A stretch of DNA of 64,000 nt from positions 1-64,000 of the forward strand of contig NZ_JADLJL010000009.1 in NCBI RefSeq assembly GCF_015680235.1, given 5' to 3'. The translations under genes were made by a program, and so were the position numbers. The DNA is from Pseudomonas guariconensis (GTDB lineage: Bacteria > Pseudomonadota > Gammaproteobacteria > Pseudomonadales > Pseudomonadaceae). Position 1 is the stretch's first letter. Each line of letters starts with the position of its first letter. This document shows positions 37,452 to 46,138 of this stretch, piece by piece. The notes under the pieces are model-generated. The model had not been told where the DNA came from, did no database searches, and saw only the letters and a program-made list of their open reading frames with translations.

Positions 37452-39434
37452 TCAGAACGCGAAGCATGAGCAACCCAGTGCGCCCCAGAAGCCTTGGAAG
37501 TCGTTCACCGGTACATTCGAATGACGCGCCTTCTCATGGCTGTGTGCATGCACCCCGCAAGGGCCGACGCACTGGTGGGCCACCGCCGCCAACGATGGCG
37601 TACCGACTCGCCAATGCCCCGGCACCTTGGTCACCGGCGACCACTCCGGCAACACCGGCACTTGTGGCGGGCCGAGCCTGTCGAATTCCGCCGCGCCATA
37701 CACCACCTTGCCATCGACGATGGTCAGCACCGACTCGATCCCCTTGATCGCTTCTTCCTCGACGCTGAAGAAGTCCAGCGACAGCGCCGCCAGGTCGGCC
37801 AGCTGGCCCACTTTGATCTGGCCTTTCTTGCCCTGCTCGCTGGAGAACCAGGCACTGCCCTGGGTGAACAGCTGCAGCGCGGTATCGCGGCTCAGGCCTT
37901 GCGGGTATAGCGCCATGCCGCCGACCGTCTTGCCGCTGACCAGCCAGTACAGCGAGGTCCACGGGTTGTAGCTTGACACGCGGGTGGCGTCGGTACCGGC
38001 GCCCACCGGTACGCCCATGTCGAGCATGCGCTTGATCGGCGGAGTCTGTTCGGCGGCCTTCGCACCGTAGCGGTCGACGAAATACTCACCCTGGAAGGCC
38101 ATGCGGTCCTGGATGGCGATACCTCCGCCGAGTGCCCGCACACGCTCGATATTCTGTGGGGTGATGGTCTCGGCGTGGTCGAAGAACCACGGCAGCCCAT
38201 TGAACGGAATGTCGCGGTTGACCTTCTCGAAGACGTCGAGCATGCGCGAGATCGACTCGTTGTAGGTGGCATGCAGGCGGAACGGCCAGCGCTGCTCCAC
38301 CAGATGGCGCACCACCGGTTCGAGCTCTTGTTCCATGGTTTGCGGCAGGTCAGGACGCGGCTCGAGGAAGTCTTCGAAGTCAGCAGCCGAGAACACCAAC
38401 ATTTCGCCGGCGCCGTTGTGGCGTAGGAAGTCGTTGCCGCCATGGAGCTTGACGCTTGAGGTCCAGCTCTTGAAGTCGGCCAGTTCCTGCTTGGGCTTCT
38501 GGGTAAACAGGTTGTAGGCGATGCGCACGGTCAGCTGGTCGTTGTCGGCCAGCTCCTGGATCACCTGGTAGTCGTCCGGGTAGTTCTGGTAGCCGCCGCC
38601 GGCATCGATGGCGCTGGTCAAGCCCAGGCGGTTGAGCTCGCGCATGAATTGGCGGGTGGAGTTGACCTGGTATTCCAGCGGCAGCTTCGGCCCCTTGGCC
38701 AGGGTGGCGTAGAGAATCATGGCGTTCGGGCGGGCGATGAGCATGCCGGTCGGGTTGCCGAACTTGTCGCGCTGGATCTCGCCACCCGGCGGATTGGGGG
38801 TGTCCTTGGTGTAGCCCACAGCCTTGAGGGCGGCACGGTTGAGTAGCGCGCGGTCGTAGAGGTGCAGCAGGAACACCGGAGTGTCGGGCGCAGCCTGGTT
38901 GATTTCGTCCAGGGTCGGCATGCGTTTTTCGGCGAACTGGAATTCGTTCCAGCCACCGACCACACGCACCCATTGTGGAGTGGGTGTGCGCGCGGCCTGG
39001 TCCTTGAGCATGCGCAGGGCATCGGCTACCGACGGCACGCCTTCCCAGCGCAGCTCCAGGTTGTAGTTCAGGCCACCGCGGATCAGGTGCAGGTGCGAGT
39101 CGTTCAAGCCAGGGATCACCGTGCGCTGCCTGAGGTCGATAAGCTGGGTGGTGGCGCCCTTGTGGGCCATGGCCTCGGCGTCGCTGCCCACGGCGATGAA
39201 ACGGCCGTCCTTGATGGCGACGGCGGTCGCGGTCGGCTTCTCGCGGTCAACGGTATGCAGTTTGCCGTTGAACAGAACCAGGTCGGCCGTCATGGCGCCT
39301 CCTTGGGTAGATGCGTGAGCGGAACCGGCGGCGCCGGTGAAGGGCAATGCGGACCAGAGCGCGCCCGCGGCACCGAGTACGGTGCTGGCGGCGATGAACT
39401 GGCGACGGGTCGTGTCGTTGCGGTCCTTGGACAT
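37452..39434 (-). CDS. Tat-exported amidohydrolase (YtcJ-like)
   Basis: The 660-residue protein starts with a twin-arginine signal (TTRRQFIAAS at residues 8-17, hydrophobic stretch to about 45). An amidohydrolase-3/YtcJ-type TIM barrel follows, with the metal-binding HxH in GLNDSHLHLIRGG. It should be exported folded to the periplasm and hydrolyse an amide, imine or formyl-like substrate; the substrate is unknown. ATG 39434 has GGAGAAGCCC upstream. The last ~30 residues are cysteine- and aromatic-rich and poorly conserved in type. It is followed upstream by a YcaC-like gene on the same strand. Confidence 0.85.
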   Translation of the reverse strand: MSKDRNDTTRRQFIAASTVLGAAGALWSALPFTGAAGSAHASTQGGAMTADLVLFNGKLHTVDREKPTATAVAIKDGRFIAVGSDAEAMAHKGATTQLIDLRQRTVIPGLNDSHLHLIRGGLNYNLELRWEGVPSVADALRMLKDQAARTPTPQWVRVVGGWNEFQFAEKRMPTLDEINQAAPDTPVFLLHLYDRALLNRAALKAVGYTKDTPNPPGGEIQRDKFGNPTGMLIARPNAMILYATLAKGPKLPLEYQVNSTRQFMRELNRLGLTSAIDAGGGYQNYPDDYQVIQELADNDQLTVRIAYNLFTQKPKQELADFKSWTSSVKLHGGNDFLRHNGAGEMLVFSAADFEDFLEPRPDLPQTMEQELEPVVRHLVEQRWPFRLHATYNESISRMLDVFEKVNRDIPFNGLPWFFDHAETITPQNIERVRALGGGIAIQDRMAFQGEYFVDRYGAKAAEQTPPIKRMLDMGVPVGAGTDATRVSSYNPWTSLYWLVSGKTVGGMALYPQGLSRDTALQLFTQGSAWFSSEQGKKGQIKVGQLADLAALSLDFFSVEEEAIKGIESVLTIVDGKVVYGAAEFDRLGPPQVPVLPEWSPVTKVPGHWRVGTPSLAAVAHQCVGPCGVHAHSHEKARHSNVPVNDFQGFWGALGCSCFAF

Positions 39435-39572
39435 GGGCTTCTCCGTCTGGGTGGCAGGCACAACTGGGGCGCATGCCGGTTGGGGCTGATCAGGGCCTGG
39501 GTAGACGTGCGGTGGGCTGTGAAAGGTTAGCCCTGTTGGAGGTTCGTGCTGCCTGCCATGGCCTTCGCCCTT

Positions 39573-39599
39573 GATCGCGGGGCAAGCCCGCTCCCACAG
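39573..39599. repeat. REP element
   Basis: A single REP (ATCGCGGGGCAAGCCCGCTC then CCACAG) lies between the amidohydrolase start and the ycaC-like stop. Confidence 0.8.
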
Positions 39600-39654
39600 A
39601 TACGGCGGTGGTCGAAGGCCATGGCGCCGGTATCCGGCGCCATGGCGAGGAGGT

Positions 39655-40284
39655 TTACTTACCGGCAGTCAGGGTGCTGTAGCTGGTCATCAGGTTGCGG
39701 TAGTCCGGGATGTGGTTGGAGAACAGGGTACCCAGGCCTTCGATGTCGTTGCGCCAGTCGCGGTGCAGCTCACAGGCCACGCCGAACCAGGTCATCAGCT
39801 GCGCACCGGCCGCTTCCATCCGGCGCCAGGCGGCGTCGCGGGTCATTTCGTTGAAGGTGCCGGAGGCATCGGTGACCACGAACACTTCGAACTCCTCCTC
39901 CAGGGCCGACAACGCTGGGAAGGCCACGCACACTTCGGTCACGACACCGGCGATGATCAGCTGCTTCTTGCCGGTGGCTTTCACCGCCTTGACGAAATCT
40001 TCGTTATCCCAGGCGTTGATCTGGCCTGGGCGGGCGATGTAAGGGGCATCGGGGAACTGCGCCTTGAGCTCGGGCACCAGCGGGCCGTTGGGGCCTTGCT
40101 CGAAGCTGGTGGTGAGGATGGTCGGCAGGTTGAAGTACTTGGCCAGGTCAGCCAGGGCGAGCACGTTGTTCTTGAAGCGGTCCGGCTCGATGTCACGTAC
40201 CAGCGAGAGCAGGCCAGCCTGGTGGTCGACCAGCAGAACGGCGGCGTTGTTCTTGTCCAGACGGTTGTAGGTGAATTTGCTCAT
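39655..40284 (-). CDS. Isochorismatase-family hydrolase, YcaC type
   Basis: The 209-residue cytoplasmic protein has the cysteine-hydrolase fold: D20 in LLVDHQAGLL and catalytic C119 in VVTEVCVAFPAL, preceded by the cis-peptide GVVTE. Length and sequence match YcaC, an octameric-ring hydrolase of unknown substrate found in Pseudomonas and E. coli. ATG 40284 has AGGAACACAGACC upstream. The upstream amidohydrolase is about 220 bp away with a REP between, so cotranscription is uncertain. Confidence 0.88.
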   Translation of the reverse strand: MSKFTYNRLDKNNAAVLLVDHQAGLLSLVRDIEPDRFKNNVLALADLAKYFNLPTILTTSFEQGPNGPLVPELKAQFPDAPYIARPGQINAWDNEDFVKAVKATGKKQLIIAGVVTEVCVAFPALSALEEEFEVFVVTDASGTFNEMTRDAAWRRMEAAGAQLMTWFGVACELHRDWRNDIEGLGTLFSNHIPDYRNLMTSYSTLTAGK

Positions 40285-40525
40285 GGTCTGTGTTCCTTCA
40301 AGTAGTGAGTAGGGGTGTTGCCTTGACTGCATGGACACAGATTAAAAGCACCACCTTTGCAGCACTAGATGGCGAAAATTGGCTCATGCGTTCTATTTTT
40401 AGAACGCTATCTCGGGGCGAGCCCGCTCCCACGGAGCTACCGCCTCCTACCCTCTAGATCCTGGTTGCCGGCGCCAGCGCCCTGCTCTTTACTACCTTTC
40501 GATCCTTTTCCTCACCGAGACCAAA

Positions 40526-41953
40526 ATGCTGGCCTTCATCCAGTCCTCACCGTTGCTGCTCGGCGCCTGTCTTGTCTTTCTGGACCTGCTGCTGTGGCAG
40601 TTGATCCCGACCGAGCGCCGGGTCGGTCGTATCACCGTCCGGCTGATGATCTTCCTGCTGTTCAGTTGGGTTCTGCTGACGGCAGGCTTGAGTCCCTTGC
40701 AACCGCCGCCCTGGGCAGAGGACGTGCCTCGCAACCTGATAGCCACCGCGCTGGAGATCGCCTGGTGGCTGTTCTTCGCGCGCACGGTGGCGGTGGTGTT
40801 CGGCCTGCTGTTGATCGCCCGCGGCGGCCACGGCGGGCGCTTGCTGCAGGACGTGCTTGGGGCGCTGATCTTCGTGGCAGCGGTGATCGCAGCGGCGGCC
40901 TATGTGTTGCAACTGCCGGTCAAAGGCCTGCTGGCGACGTCAGGGGTCATGGCCATCGTCATCGGCCTGGCGTTGCAGAGCACCTTGGCGGACGTGTTCT
41001 CCGGCATCGTGCTCAACACAACGCGGCCCTATCAGATCGGTGATGCGATCTCCATCGATGGCACCGAGGGCAAGGTGCTGGACATCGACTGGCGAGCCAC
41101 ACGCCTGCTCACCGGCAACGGCAGCCTGGCCGTGGTGCCGAACTCGGTGGTGGCCAAGGCCAAGCTGCTCAACTTCAGTCGTCCAGCGGACGTGCATGGG
41201 GTATCGATCAGTGTGGTGGTGCCGGCCAAAGTGCGTCCCAAGCGGGTATTCGATGCCCTGGAGAAGGCCCTGCAAGGCACCAGTGCGTTGCTCAGCAGCC
41301 CCTCGCCCAAGGTGACGGTCAAGACCTCGACCCTGGAATCGGTGGAATACGAAGCCAGCGGCTTCGTCGCCAGCATGGCGCGCAAGACCGAGGTGCGTAA
41401 CCAGCTGTTCGACCTGGCCCACCGCCACCTGGAGGCCAGCGGCGTGATGTGGAACGTCGACCTTGCCCTGCCACCGCGTAGCCGCCAGCGCGACCTGCTG
41501 GACGAGGTGCGAGTGTTCCGCTCGTTGACCAGTGATGAGCGCGATGCCCTGAGCCAGCGCATGACCGCCGTGGAATACCTGGCTGACCAGGTGATCCTCG
41601 GCGTGGGCGAGCAGTCCGACCATTTACTGGTGATTGGCAGCGGCGTGGTCTCGGCGTCGATCCGCGATGGCGAACGGCTGGTCGAAGCCGGGCGCATGGG
41701 GCCAGGCGAGGTGCTGGGGATCGAGGGGCTTATCGACGATGAGGACTCCTTCGCCGAGTTCCGCACGCTCACCGGTTGCCTGCTCTATCGCATCGACAAG
41801 GAACAGGTACGCAGCTGCCTGGTCCAGCGTGGCGAGGTGCAATCGGCGCTGACCAAGCTGCAGCGGTTCCGCCGCCAGAGCCGAGAGTCTCTGTTGCTGC
41901 AGAAGCCGCCGCAGGTCAAGAAAGGCGGGTTCCTCAGCTGGTTGCACAAGTAA
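40526..41953 (+). CDS. MscS channel with C-terminal cyclic-nucleotide-binding domain
   Basis: The 475-residue protein has about five membrane segments (residues 1-165), an MscS pore and beta-domain (about 130-310; LQSTLADVFSGIVLNTTRPYQ region) and a C-terminal cNMP-binding fold (about 335-455; VFRSLTSDERDALSQRM... GPGEVLGIEGL). Such bCNG-type channels may be gated or tuned by cAMP rather than by tension alone. It stands alone. The phosphate-binding cassette departs from the canonical FGE-x-RAA pattern, so nucleotide binding is unproven. Confidence 0.9.
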   Translation: MLAFIQSSPLLLGACLVFLDLLLWQLIPTERRVGRITVRLMIFLLFSWVLLTAGLSPLQPPPWAEDVPRNLIATALEIAWWLFFARTVAVVFGLLLIARGGHGGRLLQDVLGALIFVAAVIAAAAYVLQLPVKGLLATSGVMAIVIGLALQSTLADVFSGIVLNTTRPYQIGDAISIDGTEGKVLDIDWRATRLLTGNGSLAVVPNSVVAKAKLLNFSRPADVHGVSISVVVPAKVRPKRVFDALEKALQGTSALLSSPSPKVTVKTSTLESVEYEASGFVASMARKTEVRNQLFDLAHRHLEASGVMWNVDLALPPRSRQRDLLDEVRVFRSLTSDERDALSQRMTAVEYLADQVILGVGEQSDHLLVIGSGVVSASIRDGERLVEAGRMGPGEVLGIEGLIDDEDSFAEFRTLTGCLLYRIDKEQVRSCLVQRGEVQSALTKLQRFRRQSRESLLLQKPPQVKKGGFLSWLHK

Positions 41954-41997
41954 GCCTCGACGCGCCCGTTGTAGGAGCGGCCTGCCTGCATCGGTAG

Positions 41998-43284
41998 TTA
42001 GAGGACTACCCGCAAGCACTGGCCTGCGTGGTACAGCGAGAACCCGGACTCATAGAACGCGGTACGCAACGAAGGCGCTTTTACCGGCTTCATGGGCGAG
42101 AACGGGATCGGCAGGCTGTCCGGGTCGTCCTTGAGCAGGAATTCGGCGAAGGCCCGGCCGATCACCGTGCCGGTGGTGTTGCCGCGACCGTTGTAGCCGG
42201 TCACCGCCACCAGCCCAGGGGCCGGCTCGAACAGGCGCATCAAATGGTCGGGGGTGAAGTCGATGCAACCGGTCCAATGCATCTCCCATTCGACCTTGCC
42301 CAGCTCCGGGTAGTAATGGCTTTGGATGCGGTCGGCCCAACTGCGCACGAACCAGGTTGGCTTGTTGTCGACCCGCCCCAGGCTGCCCAGCAACAGGCGG
42401 CCCTGGTCGTCGCGACGGATGCTGCTGAGTACGGTGCGGGTATCCCAGGAGCCCTGGCCGTGAGGCAGGACCTTGTCCGCCGCAGCGCCTTGCAAGGGCT
42501 TGGACGCGACCTGGTAGTAGTAGCCGCGGAAGAAGTGCTTCTGCAGGTTGCTCCACTCGCCTTCGGTGTATGCGCCGGTGGAAATCACCACCTTGTCGGC
42601 ACGCACCGAGCCGCGGGCGGTGTTCACCCGCCAGTCATCACCGTCACGCTCCAGGCCCTGGACGGAGGACTGTTGGAACAATCGGCCGCCCAAGCGCACC
42701 ACGGCGGCGGCCAGGCCTTGGGTGTACCCCATGGGGTTGATGGTGCCGGCGCGGCGGTCGAGCAGCGCGGCGGAAATTTTGTCGGTGCCGCAATATTCCT
42801 GGCAACGCGCGCCGGTCAACAGCTCGACGTCGGCGCCGCGCCGGCTCCACTGGGCATGGCGGGCCTCCAGGTCAGCGATGCCGGTGGCGTTGTGCGCCAT
42901 GTGCAGGGTGCCCTTGTGCTGGGCCTGGCAGTCGATGCCCAGGCGCTCGATCATGGCGAACACCTCCGCCGGGGCCTCGCCGAGCACCTTGTTCAGGCGG
43001 CTGCCCTGTTGCAGGCCGAGGGTCGCCTCGACGTCGTCGGGGCGGATCCAGGTGCCGGCGTTGACCAGGCCGACGTTGCGCCCGGAGCCACCGTGGCCGA
43101 TCTTCCAGGCCTCGAGCAGGATCACCGACTTGCCTTGCTCGAGCAGGTGGATCGCCGCCGACAGGCCCGTGATGCCACCGCCGATCACGCAGACATCGGC
43201 CTTGTGCTCACCGGCCAGGGCCTGGGTGGCGACGGTTGGTTTGGTGGCGAACTCCCACAGACATTCTTGACGCAGTTCGGACAT
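41998..43284 (-). CDS. amaA: L-pipecolate oxidase AmaA
   Basis: The 428-residue FAD enzyme of the DAO/glycine-oxidase family has a Rossmann dinucleotide motif CVIGGGITGLSAAIHLLE near residue 33. In P. putida AmaA oxidises L-pipecolate to delta1-piperideine-6-carboxylate in D-lysine breakdown. Its assignment rests on the adjacent amaB, the divergent LysR gene and hglS. A REP pair in the 160-bp gap separates it from amaB upstream, so the two may be expressed at different levels. Confidence 0.88.
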   Translation of the reverse strand: MSELRQECLWEFATKPTVATQALAGEHKADVCVIGGGITGLSAAIHLLEQGKSVILLEAWKIGHGGSGRNVGLVNAGTWIRPDDVEATLGLQQGSRLNKVLGEAPAEVFAMIERLGIDCQAQHKGTLHMAHNATGIADLEARHAQWSRRGADVELLTGARCQEYCGTDKISAALLDRRAGTINPMGYTQGLAAAVVRLGGRLFQQSSVQGLERDGDDWRVNTARGSVRADKVVISTGAYTEGEWSNLQKHFFRGYYYQVASKPLQGAAADKVLPHGQGSWDTRTVLSSIRRDDQGRLLLGSLGRVDNKPTWFVRSWADRIQSHYYPELGKVEWEMHWTGCIDFTPDHLMRLFEPAPGLVAVTGYNGRGNTTGTVIGRAFAEFLLKDDPDSLPIPFSPMKPVKAPSLRTAFYESGFSLYHAGQCLRVVL

Positions 43285-43330
43285 GGCCCGGCTCCAGCAA
43301 TGTTGTTCTTGTTGGGGCCGCGTTGCGACC

Positions 43331-43419
43331 CATCACGGCACAAGCCCGCTCCTACGTGGATCGCGCCGCCAATGGCCCGCAGCGCAATCCCTGTAGAAGC
43401 GGCCTTGTGCCGCGAACCG
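43331..43419. repeat. REP pair between amaB and amaA
   Basis: REP copies at 43331-43355 (CATCACGGCACAAGCCCGCT) and 43391-43419 (CTGTAGAAGCGGCCTTGTGC) face each other, followed by the palindrome CGGGGGCAAAGCCCCCG. The structure would lie in an amaB-amaA transcript. Confidence 0.8.
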
Positions 43420-43444
43420 GGGGCAAAGCCCCCGCCTGCGATCG

Positions 43445-44935
43445 TCAGTCGAACACGATCCCCTGCGCCAGCGGCAGCTCGCGCGAGTAGTTCACGGTGT
43501 TGGTCTGGCGACGCATATAACCCTTCCAGGCATCGGAGCCGGACTCACGGCCACCGCCGGTTTCCTTCTCGCCGCCGAACGCACCGCCGATCTCCGCACC
43601 GCTGGTGCCGATGTTGACGTTGGCGATGCCGCAGTCGCTGCCCGAGGCGCTCTGGAAGCGTTCGGCCTCGCGAATGTCGGTGGTGAAAATGCACGAGGAC
43701 AGGCCTTGCGGCACTTCGTTGTTCAGGCGCAGGGCCTCTTCGAAGTCGTCATAGGCCAGCACGTAGAGGATCGGGGCGAAGGTCTCGTGGCGCACCACGT
43801 CGCTCTGGCCCGGCATCTCGGCGATGGCCGGCGAAACGTAGTAGGCGTTCGGGTATTCGCTGGCCAGCTGGCGCTCGCCGCCGAACACCTGGCCGCCTTC
43901 GTCACGGGCCTTGGCCAGTGCGCCTTGCATGGCATCGAAGGACTGCTTGTCGATCAGCGGGCCGACCAGGTTGTCCTTGCGTGGGTCACCGATGCGAACC
44001 TTGCCGTACGCGGCTTTGACGCGAGCGACCACTTCGTCCTTGATGGAGCGGTGCACGATCAGGCGGCGCAGGGTGGTGCAGCGCTGGCCGGCGGTACCGA
44101 CTGCCGAGAACAGGATGCCGCGCACGGCCAGGTCCAGGTCGGCGCTCGGGGCCAGGATCATGGCGTTGTTGCCACCCAGCTCGAGGATGCTGCGCCCGAA
44201 GCGGGCCGCGACGCGCGGGCCGACTTCACGACCCATGCGGGTGCTGCCTGTGGCGCTCACCAGCGGTACGCGCGGGTCGTCCACCAGGGCTTCGCCGGCT
44301 TCACGGCCGCCGATCACCAGCTGGCTCAGGCCTTGCGGTGCATCGCCGAAGGCGTTCAGGGCTTTTTCGAACAGTGCCTGGCAAGCCAGGGCGGTCAGCG
44401 GCGTCTTCTCGGACGGCTTCCATACCACGGCGTTGCCGCACACCAGCGCCAGCGCGGTGTTCCAGGCCCAAACGGCAACCGGGAAGTTGAAGGCGCTGAT
44501 GACGCCCACCACACCCAGCGGGTGCCAGGATTCACGCATGTGGTGGCCCGGGCGCTCGGAGGCGATAGTCAGGCCGTACAGTTGGCGCGACAGGCCAACG
44601 GCGAAGTCGCAGATGTCGATCATTTCCTGGACTTCGCCCAGGCCTTCCTGGGTGATCTTGCCGGCCTCGATGGACACCAGCTCACCCAGCTCAGCTTTGT
44701 GCGCTCGCAGCACTTCGCCAAACAGGCGCACCAGCTCGCCGCGACGCGGGGCTGGCACGTTGCGCCAGGCCTCGAAGGCTTTTTGCGCCTGGTCGATGCG
44801 TGCGGTGGTCTCGGCCTTGCCGAGCAGCTTCACCGAGGCGATCTGGCTGCCATCGATCGGCGTGTGAACAGGGTAGTCACCCTGGGTATAAGCCTCGGCG
44901 GCAACGCCGAGGCGCTCGAGCAATCCAGCGACCAT
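43445..44935 (-). CDS. amaB: Piperideine-6-carboxylate (aminoadipate semialdehyde) dehydrogenase AmaB
   Basis: The 496-residue ALDH7-type aldehyde dehydrogenase oxidises 2-aminoadipate 6-semialdehyde (the open form of piperideine-6-carboxylate) to L-2-aminoadipate with NAD(P)+. The catalytic cysteine lies in GTAGQRCTTLRRL and the general-base Glu in ILELGGNNAMI. ATG 44935 has GTAGGAGAAGCAC upstream. The gene is divergent from a LysR regulator across 135 bp, the usual arrangement for control of a catabolic gene. Confidence 0.92.
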   Translation of the reverse strand: MVAGLLERLGVAAEAYTQGDYPVHTPIDGSQIASVKLLGKAETTARIDQAQKAFEAWRNVPAPRRGELVRLFGEVLRAHKAELGELVSIEAGKITQEGLGEVQEMIDICDFAVGLSRQLYGLTIASERPGHHMRESWHPLGVVGVISAFNFPVAVWAWNTALALVCGNAVVWKPSEKTPLTALACQALFEKALNAFGDAPQGLSQLVIGGREAGEALVDDPRVPLVSATGSTRMGREVGPRVAARFGRSILELGGNNAMILAPSADLDLAVRGILFSAVGTAGQRCTTLRRLIVHRSIKDEVVARVKAAYGKVRIGDPRKDNLVGPLIDKQSFDAMQGALAKARDEGGQVFGGERQLASEYPNAYYVSPAIAEMPGQSDVVRHETFAPILYVLAYDDFEEALRLNNEVPQGLSSCIFTTDIREAERFQSASGSDCGIANVNIGTSGAEIGGAFGGEKETGGGRESGSDAWKGYMRRQTNTVNYSRELPLAQGIVFD

Positions 44936-45070
44936 GTGCTTCTCCTACAGAAGGTGGAGGTTGAAAACCTGATGTGGATCAGTATTAATCCGATGACACT
45001 GGCGCAACAAACGACCTTTATTCCGCATATCATTCCGTCAGGTAATGACCAAACCGCCGTAGAGACCGCT

Positions 45071-45961
45071 ATGTCCAAACGCCTGGTGCCATCGATGACT
45101 GCCCTGCAGTGCTTCGAGGCCGCTGCCCGTCACCTGAGCTTCACCCGTGCCGCCGAGGAACTGCACCTGACCCAGAGCGCAGTCAGCAAGCAGGTCGCGC
45201 AGCTCGAGGAAATGCTCCGCCACCACCTGTTCCTGCGCATTCGCCGGCGCCTGCAACTGACGCCCGCGGGCTCGCTGTACTTGGCCGAGGTCAACAAGAT
45301 CCTCACCCAGGTGGACATGTCCAGCCGCTACGTCCTGACCTACGGCGAGCAGACCGAAGTCTTGAAGGTAGCCACCCAGCCGAGTTTCGGCGTGCGTTGG
45401 TTGATCCCGCACTTGAAGGGGTTCGGCAAGCGCCACCCTAACATCCACCTCGACATCCGCAATGAGATGGAGCCGTTCGCCCTGCTCCAGGGCTCGGCCG
45501 ATGCGGTGTTCTTCTATGGCCAGGGAACCTGGCCGGGCGCCACCTGCGTGGAACTGTTCGGCGAGGAGGTGGTACCGGTATGCGCACCTGAGCTATTGCA
45601 AGGACGGGCCTTGCACGATGCTGGCGAAGTGGCCGAGCTGGTGCTGCTGCAAAGCACCTCGCGGCCAGAGGCCTGGCATGAATGGTTTCTGGAGCAGCGC
45701 CTGCACACCGACAACAGCTACCACGGGCCGCGCTTCGATACGTTCTACATGGCGCTGAGCGCAGCCCAGGCCGGTTGTGGCGTGGCCCTGGTGCCGCGCT
45801 ACCTGGTGACCCGAGAATTGGCCGAGGGCAGCCTGGTGGTGGCCTGGGACCATGCGATGAAAAGCCCAGGTGCCCATTACCTGGCCTTTGCCGAGCATGC
45901 GGCGGAAGTGCCGAAGGTGCGGGCATTGGTGGAGTGGGTTCGGGAGCAATTGCAGGGCTGA
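45071..45961 (+). CDS. LysR family regulator of the lysine catabolic genes
   Basis: The 296-residue protein has a GcvA/AmpR-type winged helix (TALQCFEAAARHLSFTRAA, residues about 9-27) and an effector-binding domain. Divergent transcription from amaB suggests that it activates amaB-amaA in response to a lysine-pathway intermediate; this is inference from position. Start ATG 45071 follows the sequence GTAGAGACCGCT. The upstream open frame to 43706 is antisense to amaB and not real. Confidence 0.85.
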   Translation: MSKRLVPSMTALQCFEAAARHLSFTRAAEELHLTQSAVSKQVAQLEEMLRHHLFLRIRRRLQLTPAGSLYLAEVNKILTQVDMSSRYVLTYGEQTEVLKVATQPSFGVRWLIPHLKGFGKRHPNIHLDIRNEMEPFALLQGSADAVFFYGQGTWPGATCVELFGEEVVPVCAPELLQGRALHDAGEVAELVLLQSTSRPEAWHEWFLEQRLHTDNSYHGPRFDTFYMALSAAQAGCGVALVPRYLVTRELAEGSLVVAWDHAMKSPGAHYLAFAEHAAEVPKVRALVEWVREQLQG

Positions 45962-45988
45962 CTGTTATCGAGCCCGCTTTGCGGGCCG

Positions 45989-46014
45989 TCGCGGGGCAAG
46001 CCCGCGCCTACAGG
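45989..46014. repeat. REP element
   Basis: GTCGCGGGGCAAGCCCGCGC followed by CTACAG lies between the LysR stop and hglS; CCCGCTTTGCGGG sits just before it. Confidence 0.75.
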
Positions 46015-46138
46015 CATGGCGCAACACTCGCGATCATCAATCGCAAAAGGAATGACACCTGCACTTTTTTTCGCTTGTGAGGAAAGTGCATTCCCCGCTT
46101 TCATGTACGGGTATCCACTCACCTCCAGGAAGCTAGCG

